DNA of 64,000 nucleotides from assembly GCA_010671905.1 (NCBI GenBank), contig JAAHII010000001.1, forward strand, positions 3,348,001 through 3,412,000. The letters are read 5' to 3'. The number at the start of each line of letters is the position of its first letter. Position 1 is the stretch's first letter. A model generated the notes under the pieces. That model was not told where the DNA came from and made no database searches. It saw only the letters and a list, made by a program, of their open reading frames with translations. Origin of the DNA: Leptolyngbya sp. SIOISBB (lineage in GTDB: Bacteria; Cyanobacteriota; Cyanobacteriia; Phormidesmidales; Phormidesmidaceae). Positions 8,794-18,273 of this stretch are shown here, one piece after another. A program made the translations under genes and the position numbers.

Positions 8794-10938
8794 ATGATAT
8801 TTTTGGGTCTGAATTTGCAAACTCCTGGTCAACAGACGCTGCGGCTCATGCTCAGCAGCGTGGTAACTGTCGGACTCATGAGCACAGCGGCGATCGCTGA
8901 CATCATTCCAGTCGGTTTTGACAACTCAGAACTGCCGACGCTCTCAGAAGGGGAACAAGCGACCCTCGATACATTGCAATCAGTACGATTACCCTTGGTG
9001 CTCAGTGAGGTCAGCCCCGATCGTTCGACGCTGGTTGTCGCCACCTTAGATCGACTGAGCCAGACTGATTGGCGAGTGAAATTTTTAGATCTCAATACCG
9101 GCGAATTGATTGATTCCATCGTGCTGGAGTATGAGGTATTCAGCCCAATGCTGCCAATTCAGTGGGTGGATAATCGCACCATTCAGTTTGTTCAAGAAGG
9201 GTTGTTTGGCCCTTGGGATCTCGTCTCACTGAATCGAGATACTGGCATTGTTTCCCACACAACCGTTTACCCCACGGAAGAAGAATCGGGCGAAATTTTA
9301 GGAGCGGCCCCGGATTTCTCACATTTTGCCCTGCGGGTCTATGAGGCTGAAGAAGACGTCATTTATCTAGTGTCGCTGCGATCGCTAGATCGGATTGAAG
9401 TGGCTCGCCTGCCCCCGGATTTAGAGATTCAGCCGCCTTCTTGGTCGGCGGATGGCAATCGAGTCGCTTTCGTCACCTCGTCCGTCGAAGAGCGAGAACT
9501 GTTTGAACGCACGCCCTTTAGTCCAAATTTATCGGATCCAGTCAACCAGGATGCTTTGGGTCGCACGCCCCCTGCTGACAACCTGTTTTTGCAGCAAAAT
9601 GAAATCAAGGTTTACGATCTGACGGCCCCAGATCCATTACTACTGCAGTTGCAAGCGGAGAATGAGCCCGCGCATATGTTGGCTGAGGCGAGTTTGAATC
9701 CCACTGGCGATCGCCTCTTGGTCAAATATCTAGAGCCGAGTCAGTTGACGGGGCGCGAGTTTCCCACCTATCTCTATCCTCAGCGATCGTATTATCAAGT
9801 GCTGGATTTACTGGGTAATCCCGTTGCCACCATTGCCGATCCAGCCTTGTCTGGACCATTGGAAAACACCGGGGATTTCATCGATCGCGATACGGTGCTG
9901 TTTAGCAGTGCAGTAGAGACCAACCGTCATTTTTACACTTATGACGTGGGCACTGCATCCCTTGAACCCCTGCCGCTACCGCCTGGCAGCGTCGATCCAG
10001 AATCTTGGGAAGTGTCACGGGATGGCAGAACCCTATTTTTCACGTTTTCATCCATCACCCAACCCCCAGAACTATTTTCAATGCCGTTGGATGGCAGTGC
10101 CGCGCCAGTGCAGATCACGCAGCTTAACGCTGAGGTGGCTGCGGCTAACAATGTGCAGGTAAACCCCGTTAGCTTTAACACCCAAAATGGCCCACGAGAT
10201 GGGTTCTTAGTGCAACCAGCAGGGGCTGCTTTTCCGCCGACAGAAGTGCCGATGGTGTTTTGGCAGCAGGGAGGTCCCGGCTTTTCCATGGTCAATGAAT
10301 TTGCCGTGGAAGTTGAAATGCCATTTAACTTACTCCCCAACTTTGGCATTTCTGTATTGTCAGTACCGCTGGCTGGTCGAGAAGGGTTTGGCACTGAGTT
10401 GTATCGACTACAGGCTGAGGACAACAACTTTGGACAGGTCGATATCATCGAGGGCGTCGAAATCGCCTCTCAAGTCGTGGGTGAGCGCTGGGCTAGGTAT
10501 GACCAATTAGGGGTTTCTGGCTGCTCTTATGGGGGCTATTTTGCCGCTCAGGCGATCGCCCAATATCCCAATGTTTTTGCCGCTGCCAATCCCCAATGTT
10601 CCTTATTGGATGCCTTTACCGAATGGCAGTTGGGCTATTCGTCTTTACTGTCCTATTTGACGGGACTCACCCCGATGGAAGCGCCAGAATATTATCGCCA
10701 GATTTCGCCGCTCTACAGTGCGGGTAATATCACTGCAGCCACGATGCTTTTTCACGGTTCTGCCGACTTTCTGCAGGTCGATATGGCGCGTAATTTTCAC
10801 GATGTCATCGACAATAATGGTAACTCGGTCACCCTGTATGAGTTTGAGGGGGTTGGTCACAGCATTTTTGATGTGGGTCTACAACGCACGGCCGCACAAC
10901 TCCAGGTCGACTTTTTCCGGCAGCATCTAGGCGAATAA
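8794..10938 (+). CDS. Exported S9 family peptidase (prolyl oligopeptidase/acyl-aminoacyl type)
   Basis: This 714-aa protein has an N-terminal signal peptide ending near AIA, a beta-propeller-like region (about residues 40-440) and a C-terminal alpha/beta hydrolase. The nucleophile elbow is GCSYGG with Ser578; Asp lies in GSADFLQVD and His in GVGHSIF near the end. These give the S9 catalytic triad, so it likely cleaves peptides in the periplasm or outside the cell. ATG 8794 is chosen over a TTG at 8770 because it gives a cleaner signal peptide. It stands alone; no terminator was found in the spacer after it. Confidence 0.88.
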   Translation: MIFLGLNLQTPGQQTLRLMLSSVVTVGLMSTAAIADIIPVGFDNSELPTLSEGEQATLDTLQSVRLPLVLSEVSPDRSTLVVATLDRLSQTDWRVKFLDLNTGELIDSIVLEYEVFSPMLPIQWVDNRTIQFVQEGLFGPWDLVSLNRDTGIVSHTTVYPTEEESGEILGAAPDFSHFALRVYEAEEDVIYLVSLRSLDRIEVARLPPDLEIQPPSWSADGNRVAFVTSSVEERELFERTPFSPNLSDPVNQDALGRTPPADNLFLQQNEIKVYDLTAPDPLLLQLQAENEPAHMLAEASLNPTGDRLLVKYLEPSQLTGREFPTYLYPQRSYYQVLDLLGNPVATIADPALSGPLENTGDFIDRDTVLFSSAVETNRHFYTYDVGTASLEPLPLPPGSVDPESWEVSRDGRTLFFTFSSITQPPELFSMPLDGSAAPVQITQLNAEVAAANNVQVNPVSFNTQNGPRDGFLVQPAGAAFPPTEVPMVFWQQGGPGFSMVNEFAVEVEMPFNLLPNFGISVLSVPLAGREGFGTELYRLQAEDNNFGQVDIIEGVEIASQVVGERWARYDQLGVSGCSYGGYFAAQAIAQYPNVFAAANPQCSLLDAFTEWQLGYSSLLSYLTGLTPMEAPEYYRQISPLYSAGNITAATMLFHGSADFLQVDMARNFHDVIDNNGNSVTLYEFEGVGHSIFDVGLQRTAAQLQVDFFRQHLGE

Positions 10939-11311
10939 ATGGTCAACTGAGTGCTTCGATGGACCAATAATCGTTCACCGATTTGATGTTTCTGACTGCA
11001 GGCTTACGTGGTCGGCAACCTCTATCGGAGGCTGGAGCATCAGTTCAGGATGCCTAAAACCTGAGTGTTTCTGAGCTAGTTCAGGAGACTTAACCTTTCT
11101 CGCCATAAAAACTGGAGCGCTAGACCAGTATTATCAAAAGTTGCAAGCACAGCTCCGTTAAAGACTGCATGCACCGAATTAGAACTTGCTGAGGGACATT
11201 TTTCTTTACTGAAAGCTTGAACAAACCTGAAAATGTTAAGAAATGTATAGTTTTTAGGAGATTATCTGCTATGGTTAAGAAGACTAAAAGCTAATAAAGG
11301 AAATAGTTAAT
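10939..11311. other. Intergenic region upstream of psb34
   Basis: These 373 nt hold an HLR1-like direct repeat at 11232-11249 and probably the psb34 promoter. No other gene was seen. Confidence 0.5.
11232..11249 (-). promoter_or_regulatory. HLR1-like direct repeat upstream of psb34
   Basis: AATGTTAA, two bases, then AATGTATA resembles the reverse complement of HLR1, the paired octamer bound by the high-light regulator RpaB. Each half deviates from the consensus by one or two bases. It lies 63 nt upstream of the psb34 ATG. Confidence 0.3.
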
Positions 11312-11482
11312 ATGCGCTACACCGTTGAAGAAGGTGGTCGGTTAAACAACTTTGCGGTTGAGCCTAAGATGTATGAGGCTGAGCCTCCTACCGCCACTGA
11401 AAAGCGCAACTATATTATTTTGGGCGCTTTAGCCACAGGTTTAATTGTTGGCGTTTGCTCAATTGCTTTCGTCGTCTCTTAG
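11312..11482 (+). CDS. psb34: Photosystem II assembly protein Psb34 (ssl1498 family)
   Basis: This 56-aa protein begins MRYTVEEGGRLNNFAVEP, the conserved cytoplasmic stretch of the ssl1498/tsl0063 family, and ends with one transmembrane helix (about residues 35-55). In Thermosynechococcus and Synechocystis, Psb34 binds CP47 in PSII assembly or repair intermediates near the high-light-inducible protein site. AAAGGA lies about 10 nt before the ATG, and a strong terminator follows, so it is a monocistronic gene. It is short enough to be missed by length-filtered gene callers. Identification rests on the N-terminal signature and size. Confidence 0.88.
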   Translation: MRYTVEEGGRLNNFAVEPKMYEAEPPTATEKRNYIILGALATGLIVGVCSIAFVVS

Positions 11483-11510
11483 TCAAAGCTTGAGATTTGC
11501 CTGGATATCG

Positions 11511-11552
11511 AAAAGAGCCGCCCTCATAATCAAGAGGGCGGCTCTTTTTTTT
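11511..11552 (+). terminator. Rho-independent terminator of psb34
   Basis: AAAGAGCCGCCCTC pairs with GAGGGCGGCTCTTT around an 8-nt loop (11526-11533) and runs straight into a T tract of eight or more. This is a textbook strong terminator 30 nt after the psb34 stop. Confidence 0.92.
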
Positions 11553-11579
11553 CATATGCATCATAGACAGAGCTAAATC

Positions 11580-11615
11580 GACTCAGGGGCCAATCAATTG
11601 ATTGGCCCCTGAGTC
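11580..11615. repeat. 36-bp perfect palindrome
   Basis: The half GACTCAGGGGCCAATCAA is followed with no spacer by its exact reverse complement. There is no T tract, so it is not a normal terminator. It sits exactly between the psb34 terminator and the decayed transposase, so it may mark an insertion-sequence end or a junction. Confidence 0.85.
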
Positions 11616-12650
11616 GTCATGTTCGCTGCTGGTAACAGCCCCCAGCCTGTGCTGTCGAAATCATTGTTGCGATTATTGTCCAACACAAGGCCTGCTCTGG
11701 AATCACGATGGGTTCGACAGTCTGATCTGCAGGTTCTTGAATAGGCTATGTGCCGTTGTTTTTGCGGATCGGGGATGGGAATGAGTCCGATAGTGACGTC
11801 TTTGGCCAGCTCATCGCAGCGTTTCAAGAGCTGTGAACCCTCGATAGCGTGTACGTGGCGGATGCCGCGTTATACACGGAGGCGACCCTGCAACCGTTAG
11901 GAGACCTGCAGTGGGGCCCTTAACGCTGAAGGCAGCGCGCCACCTCGTCGATGAGTTGGTAACGCTGGGTGGTGCTCTGTAGTGAATAGTGCCGTCAGAG
12001 TGACCTCAAGCCCCTGGATCAGCAGGCTCAAACGACCCAGAAGATCTGTCTGCGTCAGTCGCACCAACTCTCAGGGGTCATCGTGGCGCGGCAGGCGCAC
12101 GATGGCCAAGCAGGACGTCCCGCTCAAGGTCAGTTTCCCTCAGACAACAGCTTTCATCTTCAGGCCGCAGTGCTCCTGTCGCCACCGGCGATTGGCCTCA
12201 CTCACCGATGAGCCGGACGCTTTATCTTCGCGACCAATGTGCTTGCGGCAACTGACTTCACCGCCAGTCCAGTCCTCGTCACCGACAAAGACCAGCAGGC
12301 TCTAGAAAGGGGCTGCCGCTTTCTCAAAGACCCTTTGTTCTGTGTTATCTCAAGACGTCGTCGCGGGTGGCGGCCCTCGCCTTCGTCATGGGCCTCGCTT
12401 TGATGGTTTATACCTTGACCCAAGGCCAACTGCGATAAGCACTGGCCGCACAAGGCGCAACGATTCCCAAGCAACTCAAGAAACCGACTGCCAAACCCAC
12501 ACTGCGATGGGTCTTCATGTGTTTTCAGGCAGTCCACTGGTGCCACTTAGACCAGTCCCCTCAAATTTCTCACTGGACCGACATGCGGGGCAAGATGCTC
12601 GGATTCTTCGGCGCACCTCGCCAGAAATACGATCGCCTCTGCTGAAAACC
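11616..12650 (+). pseudogene. Decayed IS1634-type (IS4-like) transposase
   Basis: Pieces of a DDE transposase can be followed across frames. They are VPLFLRIGDGNESDSDVFGQ from about 11752, YVADAALYTEATLQ from about 11849, FIFATNVLAATDF near 12225, RGCRFLKDPLF near 12310, then FVMGLALMVYTL and KKPTAKPTLRWVFMCF up to about 12530. Stops (11834-11836, 12436-12438, 12643-12645) and several frameshifts interrupt it, and the N-terminal portion before the DGN motif is missing or unrecognisable. The order and motifs match the IS1634 group. Insertion ends were not defined. It is a dead relic flanked by psb34 and gpgS. Confidence 0.82.
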
Positions 12651-12682
12651 TGTGCAATGTAGGGGGAAAGTCGATGTCACCG

Positions 12683-13948
12683 CTATTGGGGAATCACAGT
12701 CAGCGATGGGGCAGCGGTGGCGCTCTCTTGTTCATTTTGCTCGCGGGCATCGCCCATATCCGCTACAACGGCATCACGCAGTTGCTCTCGCAGATGCGGC
12801 ATGACGGCTAAGGCCCTTGTCCAATCAGGAATTTGACTGCCCGTAGCGTCGTTGAGGTATTCATCGCCCGCCTGTAATATCAGTTTTTCAAAGTTTTCTA
12901 AGGTGACTTCTTCCTTGTGGCGATCGTACTCAATACCGTTAAATCGAGCATCCACAAAGTATTGTCGTGTCAGGTTTTGGGCTTCTCGGCGAAATTTCAC
13001 TCCCAAGGCTCGAATGTGATCCCGTGAGATGGCGACTTGCTCGGTTTCCGTCAGCGTGCGCAGCACCGATTTGAGAATGTCACGACACATTTTTTGCAAG
13101 CCTTGATCAGAGGTCGTGCCGATAGTTTGATGTTTGTGCTCAAAAATCCCTAAATCGACTTGAGCAATCCGCTTGCGGGCCAGATTGCGGTAGACCTCAG
13201 CGAGCAAGCCAACTTCTAAGCCCCAGTCGGCAGGAATGCGGGTGTTGAGGGCCAGATCGCTCGTCAGGGCAAATTCTCCAGAGAGGGGATAGCGGTAGGA
13301 ATTGAGATAGCGCAGATAGTCACGATAGCCAAACAGTTCCATTAAGGATGTAATCAGTGGCGTGACGAATAATCGGGTGACGCGACCATGCATGCGGCGC
13401 GGTGCTTCACTCAGACGGGTGTAGTAAGCTTTGCTAAAGGCAATGCCAAATTCCCGCTCTAGTAGCGGAAAGAGTAGCTTGAGGGGATACGTTTTGTCAT
13501 AGGTAATGATGTCGGCGTCGTGCAGGGCGATCGCAGTGGCTTCTAAAGTGGCAATGCCGAGCCCTAACCACACGGCGCGCCCCTTGCCGCGATGCTGCAT
13601 CAGATCCAGTCCTTGTTCCTGCAGCTGAGCGAGCAGTTTGGTAATGCGGGGGCCATTTTCCCAAAGGACGTACGTGGGCTGTGGCAGCACCGCAAAAAAA
13701 TCGACTGCTTTAAAATATTCCTCTGCAGTTTTGGCATATAAGCTGATGACGACCGAGTTGACAAAGCGGCAGTGCATCAGCTGATCGCGGATTTGAGTCA
13801 GTGCGGGACGTTCTAACTCTTCATACAAAGAAGGAATTAAAACCGCTGTGGGCAGGGATTGACTCACTTCGGTGAGGTGATCGTCCAGTTGCTCGATATC
13901 GCAGCCTAAATCGTGAATCGTCGTGATGAGATCCTGTTTATAATCCAC
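12683..13948 (-). CDS. gpgS: Glucosyl-3-phosphoglycerate synthase-like glycosyltransferase (GT81)
   Basis: GpgS transfers glucose from a nucleotide sugar to 3-phosphoglycerate, the first step to glucosylglycerate, a compatible solute made under salt or nitrogen stress. The 421-aa protein shows FRGKGR-like HRGKGRAVWLGLG, the metal-binding HDADI motif and WGLEVGLLAEVY, all typical of this GT81 group. GTG 13948 is preferred: GGGAGAGAGG lies 4 nt upstream, and the protein then starts at the conserved DYKQDL...IHDL. An ATG at 14032 would add 28 unrelated residues. No gpgP phosphatase is adjacent. Specificity is inferred from family resemblance; a mannosyl enzyme is not excluded. Confidence 0.75.
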   Translation of the reverse strand: MDYKQDLITTIHDLGCDIEQLDDHLTEVSQSLPTAVLIPSLYEELERPALTQIRDQLMHCRFVNSVVISLYAKTAEEYFKAVDFFAVLPQPTYVLWENGPRITKLLAQLQEQGLDLMQHRGKGRAVWLGLGIATLEATAIALHDADIITYDKTYPLKLLFPLLEREFGIAFSKAYYTRLSEAPRRMHGRVTRLFVTPLITSLMELFGYRDYLRYLNSYRYPLSGEFALTSDLALNTRIPADWGLEVGLLAEVYRNLARKRIAQVDLGIFEHKHQTIGTTSDQGLQKMCRDILKSVLRTLTETEQVAISRDHIRALGVKFRREAQNLTRQYFVDARFNGIEYDRHKEEVTLENFEKLILQAGDEYLNDATGSQIPDWTRALAVMPHLREQLRDAVVADMGDAREQNEQESATAAPSLTVIPQ

Positions 13949-14057
13949 AAAACCTCTCTCCCTTTGAATTATGAAAACATCATTCAGGCTTTTGGGAGAA
14001 AGGTCTGTTAGGCACGCTACGGCAAAACTCACCCGAATAGCGGTGAAAACTACTGAT

Positions 14058-15233
14058 TTAGCGCAACCATCCTTTTAATCGAGAAGCTACTTGGGGTCTT
14101 CTCAGTTTGCGCATCGCTTTGGTTTGAATCTGGCGCACCCGTTCTCGAGAAAGGTTAAACATGTTGCCCACTTCTTCGAGCGTGTGAGTTTCTCCCGTGG
14201 CCAAACCATATCTCAAAGTAATGATATCTTTTTCGCGCTCGGTTAAGACTTCTGAGAGCACACCCGTAATTTCTTTGCGCATCATTGATTCACTAATCTT
14301 GGCTTCCGGCGTTTGGGTATTGCCATCTTCCAACAGTTCCATCAGTTCAGTATCTTCACCTTTACCGACCCGATGATTAAGTGACAACGATCGCCGACGA
14401 ACTTGTTGCAGACTCCGTAATTGATCGGGTGCCATATCTAACGCTGCCGCCAGCTCGGCCTCAGTTGGGTTGCGCTGTAAATCACGGCGTAATTCTCGAT
14501 GGGCTTTCTTGAGTTTGTTGAGCTTTTCAACAATATGAATGGGCAAACGAATGGTGCGAGCGTCGTTCGCGATCGTCCGGGTGATCCCTTGACGAATCCA
14601 CCAATATGCGTAGGTTGAAAATTTATAGCCTTTGTCGGGATCAAATTTCTCCGTAGCCCGATTTAAACCTAATGCCCCTTCTTGAATTAAATCGAGAAAT
14701 GGCACACCACGATTTAAATAACGCTTCGCGATTGAGACAACTAACCGGAGGTTAGAGCGAATCATTCGGCGCTTAGCGGCCCGGCCATGATGCAGCTTTT
14801 GCCGAAACTCAGTTTCAGTTATACCGAAAGCTTCGACCAGTTGCGCCAGTTTAGGCGATTGACCTTTTTCTTCAATCCAGCTTTCTCTAAATTCCTCAAC
14901 TTGTCCCAAAAATCTGACTTGCCGGGCGAGTTCAATTTCTTCTGCAGGCTTGAGGAGAGGATAACGAGCCATCTCTTTAAAGAAGGCACCGACAGCATCA
15001 TCGGTGATCGTTTTTTGATAGCCTGGCAAGCTTAGTTCCGAAAGAGAATCTCGGGTTGTGTATTGTACTGACACCTCAACATCATCACTCCAAGAAGCAT
15101 CATCTTTCCGCGATTGAGTAGATGTCTCTTCAGATTGATCAGGGTTATTGACTGCACTTAACTCATTGTCAGCTAAACCGACATGCGCCAAGGTTTCAGA
15201 ATCAGTTTCAGCGGAAATAAAGAAGGCTTCCAT
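14058..15233 (-). CDS. Group 2 RNA polymerase sigma factor (RpoD/SigA family)
   Basis: This 391-aa sigma-70 factor has an acidic, poorly conserved N-terminus (1-75), then region 1.2 (DDAVGAFFKEMARYPLL). Regions 2.1-2.4 are nearly identical to the primary factor (NLRLVVSIAKRY, GYKFSTYAYWWIRQGI), region 3 follows, and region 4.2 has the helix-turn-helix FNLSRERVRQIQ. It lacks the long N-terminal region of the principal sigma, so it is a non-essential group 2 factor that recognises SigA-like promoters under stress or circadian control. I could not assign it firmly to SigB, SigD or SigE; the N-terminal signature is not that of SigC. gpgS lies downstream on the same strand after 109 nt. Confidence 0.93.
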   Translation of the reverse strand: MEAFFISAETDSETLAHVGLADNELSAVNNPDQSEETSTQSRKDDASWSDDVEVSVQYTTRDSLSELSLPGYQKTITDDAVGAFFKEMARYPLLKPAEEIELARQVRFLGQVEEFRESWIEEKGQSPKLAQLVEAFGITETEFRQKLHHGRAAKRRMIRSNLRLVVSIAKRYLNRGVPFLDLIQEGALGLNRATEKFDPDKGYKFSTYAYWWIRQGITRTIANDARTIRLPIHIVEKLNKLKKAHRELRRDLQRNPTEAELAAALDMAPDQLRSLQQVRRRSLSLNHRVGKGEDTELMELLEDGNTQTPEAKISESMMRKEITGVLSEVLTEREKDIITLRYGLATGETHTLEEVGNMFNLSRERVRQIQTKAMRKLRRPQVASRLKGWLR

Positions 15234-15581
15234 AGGGATAACATTAGGCTTTTAAGGCGCTGCATTTGAGGCGTTTATACTCGAATTAGTGGCAAAATAG
15301 CAACCCATTTTAGAAAATTAATATTTTCAGTAAGGGTGTAATGATCTCTCTACCAAGGGATTGAGCTGTTTTGCTGCGATGTAACGATTATCAGAGAATG
15401 TTACTGGTTGTAAAATCAGAGATCTTGACCCCAAAAAGCTAACGAAAATCTTAAATTCATTTAAGGCTTAGCAAGGATAGCGACAAACGTGGAAAAATGC
15501 CAATCTTTTTGCCACCGATCGCTACACTAGAGTTCGAATTGATCAAGTGAGGTTGATATTAAGAACGGGGCGACAAAATGG
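15234..15581. other. Divergent promoter region between the sigma factor gene and priA
   Basis: This AT-rich 348-nt spacer contains a plausible minus-strand promoter at 15274-15303. A possible plus-strand -10 (TACACT, 15523-15528) upstream of priA lacks a convincing -35. No small gene was seen. Confidence 0.5.
15274..15303 (-). promoter_or_regulatory. Putative promoter of the group 2 sigma gene
   Basis: On the minus strand TTGCTA is followed after 18 nt by TATAAA, a fair -35/-10 pair. The -10 ends about 40 nt upstream of the ATG at 15233. Confidence 0.4.
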
Positions 15582-18059
15582 GTGGCGGCGCTAGTCGATT
15601 GTGCTGGTGCACAGGGACTCTATACCTATCGTTTGCCACCTGAGTTCAACGTGGCGGTTGGGGATGTGTTGAGCGTGCCGTTTGGCGCTCAACAGGTCGG
15701 TGCAATCGCGATTCAACTGACAACTCAACTACCAAACAACCTTGCGGCGGCAGATATCCGCCCGGTTGCGGCCGTGATTAGTCAAGGAATGTTTTCGCCG
15801 ACCTATTGGCAATTGCTAGAGCGGGTAGCGACGTATTATCAAACTCCGTTGATCCAAGTCATCCGGGCGGCATTGCCACCAGGGTTGTTGGGGCGATCGC
15901 AGCGCCGTGTCCGATTGTTGTCCGATCAGGTCCCCCCCGATGCGGCGACGTTTCTGCCACCCTCGGCCGCGTGTGTGTTGACCCACTTGCAGCAGTCGGC
16001 TCAGGGAGACTACACCTGGCAATATCTGCGGCAAAAATGCCGAGGTGCGTCTCGCGGTATTCAGGCCTTAGTAGATCGAGGTTGGGCGGAAAATTATCTG
16101 GCATTGCCGACGCCACCCCGTCCCCAGCGCCGTCAGGCGGTCACCGTGGTGCAGGTGCCGACCTTAGAAGACCGCAACACTACTAAGCGTCAGCGCGAGG
16201 TGTTATCGCTGCTGCAGCGCCGCGGTGGCGATCTCTGGCTGCAAGAAGCGCTGCAATATTGCCGTACGACCAGCGCGACGATGCGATCTCTGGCCCAAAA
16301 AGGATATCTCGCTATTGAAGAGCGAGAAGTGCTGCGGCAACCCGCATCGCCAACGTTGGCTCCCGATCAGCCCAAGTCACTGACCGCAGCTCAGCAAACG
16401 GCTTTAGAGACACTACAGGCGGCTCACGGGTTAGCGATCGCTCTATTGCATGGCGTCACCGGTTCCGGCAAAACTGAGGTCTATTTACAGGCGATCGCGC
16501 CGCGCTTAGCAGCGGGTCAATCCGCTCTGGTGCTAGTGCCAGAAATTGGTCTGACGCCACAGTTAACTGACCGGTTTCAGCAACGGTTCGGCGATCTCGT
16601 GTACGTCTATCACAGCGGCTTGTCAGACGGTGAACGCTACGACGCTTGGCGACAGATGCTGCAGGGGGAGCCGATGGTCGTCATTGGCACGCGCTCTGCT
16701 GTTTTCTCACCGTTACCTCAATTGGGCATCATCATTTTGGATGAAGAGCATGACAGCAGCTTTAAACAAGACCAGCCAATGCCCTGCTACCATGCCCGCA
16801 CAGTGGCCCAGTGGCGGGCGGAGTTAGATGACTGCCCACTGGTCTTAGGCTCAGCAACCCCCTCTTTAGAAAGTTGGGTCAAGCAGCAACCGTTATTAAC
16901 ATCTGCTCTAGAGGGGAACTTACCAGCAACCGCGATCGCCCTGCCAGTTGAGGCAAAGACTGCTCCCATGCGCCATTATCTGGTTTTGCCTGACCGAGTT
17001 CACCAGCGCCCCCCACCGCCGATCACTGTGGTCGATATGCGACTGGAATTACAGATCGGCAACCGTTCTATCTTTAGTCGTGCCTTGCGATCAGCACTAG
17101 AAAAAATGAAATCCCGCGATGAGCAGGGGATTCTATTTATTCAACGGCGAGGCCATAGCAGCTTTGTCTCCTGCCGCGAGTGTGGCCATGTAATGATGTG
17201 TCCCCATTGCGATGTGTCGCTGTCTTATCATCACCATGTGCCTCAAGCAGCAGCGGCGGTGCTGCGCTGTCACTATTGCGGCTTTAGTCAGGTCCAGCCT
17301 CCTACCTGTCCCGCCTGTGGTTCTAAGTATCTGAAGCATTTCGGTAGTGGCACCCAACGCGTTGAGCAAGCGATCGCTCAAGAACTGCCGGAACTCCGGT
17401 GTCTGCGATTCGATAGCGACACGACTCGAACCAAAGGTGCCCATCGGGCATTACTCGCCCGCTTTGCTCAGGGCGAAGCTGATGTGCTCGTGGGCACCCA
17501 AATGCTGACTAAAGGGATCGACCTGCCACAAGTTACGGTCGTTGGCATCATTGCGGCAGATGGCTTGCTGTATATGGCCGATTATCGAGCGAGTGAGCGA
17601 GCCTTTCAAGTGCTGACTCAGGTGGCTGGTCGGGCTGGCCGCGGCGACCAGCCGGGGCGGGTGATTTTACAAACTTACAACCCAGAAAATCCCGTTGTAC
17701 AAGCAGTGAAAGCCCACGATATTCAAAACTTTCTAGCGACTGAGCAGCAACAGCGACAGGCCCTCGACTATCCGCCAGCGGGACGTCTGATCTTATTGCG
17801 CATTACGAGTCCTGACCACCATGCTGCGGAACAAACGGCTCAAGAGCTAGCGGTGCAACTGTCTAGCCGCCTCAGTGAAGACTGGTCGCTCTTAGGACCC
17901 GTGCCAGCACCGATTCTCCGGGTGGCGCGACGCTATCGCTGGCAAGTGTTGCTCAAAGGGGAGATCGCAGCGCCCCTGCCAGATTTGACCGATTTGCCTA
18001 AACAATGCCCTGCTCAAGTCAGCCTCACGATTGACGTTGATCCGCTGAATCTCATGTAA
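15582..18059 (+). CDS. priA: Primosomal protein N' (replication restart helicase PriA)
   Basis: PriA recognises stalled or broken replication forks and reloads the replisome. The 825-aa protein has the N-terminal DNA-binding domain and winged-helix region, then Walker A GVTGSGKTEVY near residue 290 and the DEEHD box near 386. Zinc-binding Cys pairs follow at about 530-577 (CRECGHVMMCPHCD, CHYCGF, CPACGS), and then the second helicase lobe with QVAGRAGRG. The GTG at 15582 is the first usable canonical start and gives AALVDCAGAQGLYTY. The frame is open upstream to 15543, and homologs often start earlier, so the true start may be a rarer upstream codon. Confidence 0.95.
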   Translation: MAALVDCAGAQGLYTYRLPPEFNVAVGDVLSVPFGAQQVGAIAIQLTTQLPNNLAAADIRPVAAVISQGMFSPTYWQLLERVATYYQTPLIQVIRAALPPGLLGRSQRRVRLLSDQVPPDAATFLPPSAACVLTHLQQSAQGDYTWQYLRQKCRGASRGIQALVDRGWAENYLALPTPPRPQRRQAVTVVQVPTLEDRNTTKRQREVLSLLQRRGGDLWLQEALQYCRTTSATMRSLAQKGYLAIEEREVLRQPASPTLAPDQPKSLTAAQQTALETLQAAHGLAIALLHGVTGSGKTEVYLQAIAPRLAAGQSALVLVPEIGLTPQLTDRFQQRFGDLVYVYHSGLSDGERYDAWRQMLQGEPMVVIGTRSAVFSPLPQLGIIILDEEHDSSFKQDQPMPCYHARTVAQWRAELDDCPLVLGSATPSLESWVKQQPLLTSALEGNLPATAIALPVEAKTAPMRHYLVLPDRVHQRPPPPITVVDMRLELQIGNRSIFSRALRSALEKMKSRDEQGILFIQRRGHSSFVSCRECGHVMMCPHCDVSLSYHHHVPQAAAAVLRCHYCGFSQVQPPTCPACGSKYLKHFGSGTQRVEQAIAQELPELRCLRFDSDTTRTKGAHRALLARFAQGEADVLVGTQMLTKGIDLPQVTVVGIIAADGLLYMADYRASERAFQVLTQVAGRAGRGDQPGRVILQTYNPENPVVQAVKAHDIQNFLATEQQQRQALDYPPAGRLILLRITSPDHHAAEQTAQELAVQLSSRLSEDWSLLGPVPAPILRVARRYRWQVLLKGEIAAPLPDLTDLPKQCPAQVSLTIDVDPLNLM

Positions 18060-18273
18060 GCGATCGCTTGCCCCGGCAGTGGCTTGGGAGTCTCATGGCT
18101 GGCTGAATGGCCGTTGCCAGATCACGACTGGTGCCTAAAATTGCAGTTTGCCTTGCCCCGATCAAGTTTGGTTGATGAGGTGAGTGATCGCTGTCTGTCA
18201 GGCGCGTCGTCGATGGAGGGGCACATCTGAAGCGGAGCATTCCAGTATAGTAAAGAGTAGCTGCCACACATTG

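Noticed and set aside
9939-10448. 169-codon frame antisense to the S9 peptidase
   Set aside because: It lies wholly within a well-supported gene and has no recognisable motif.
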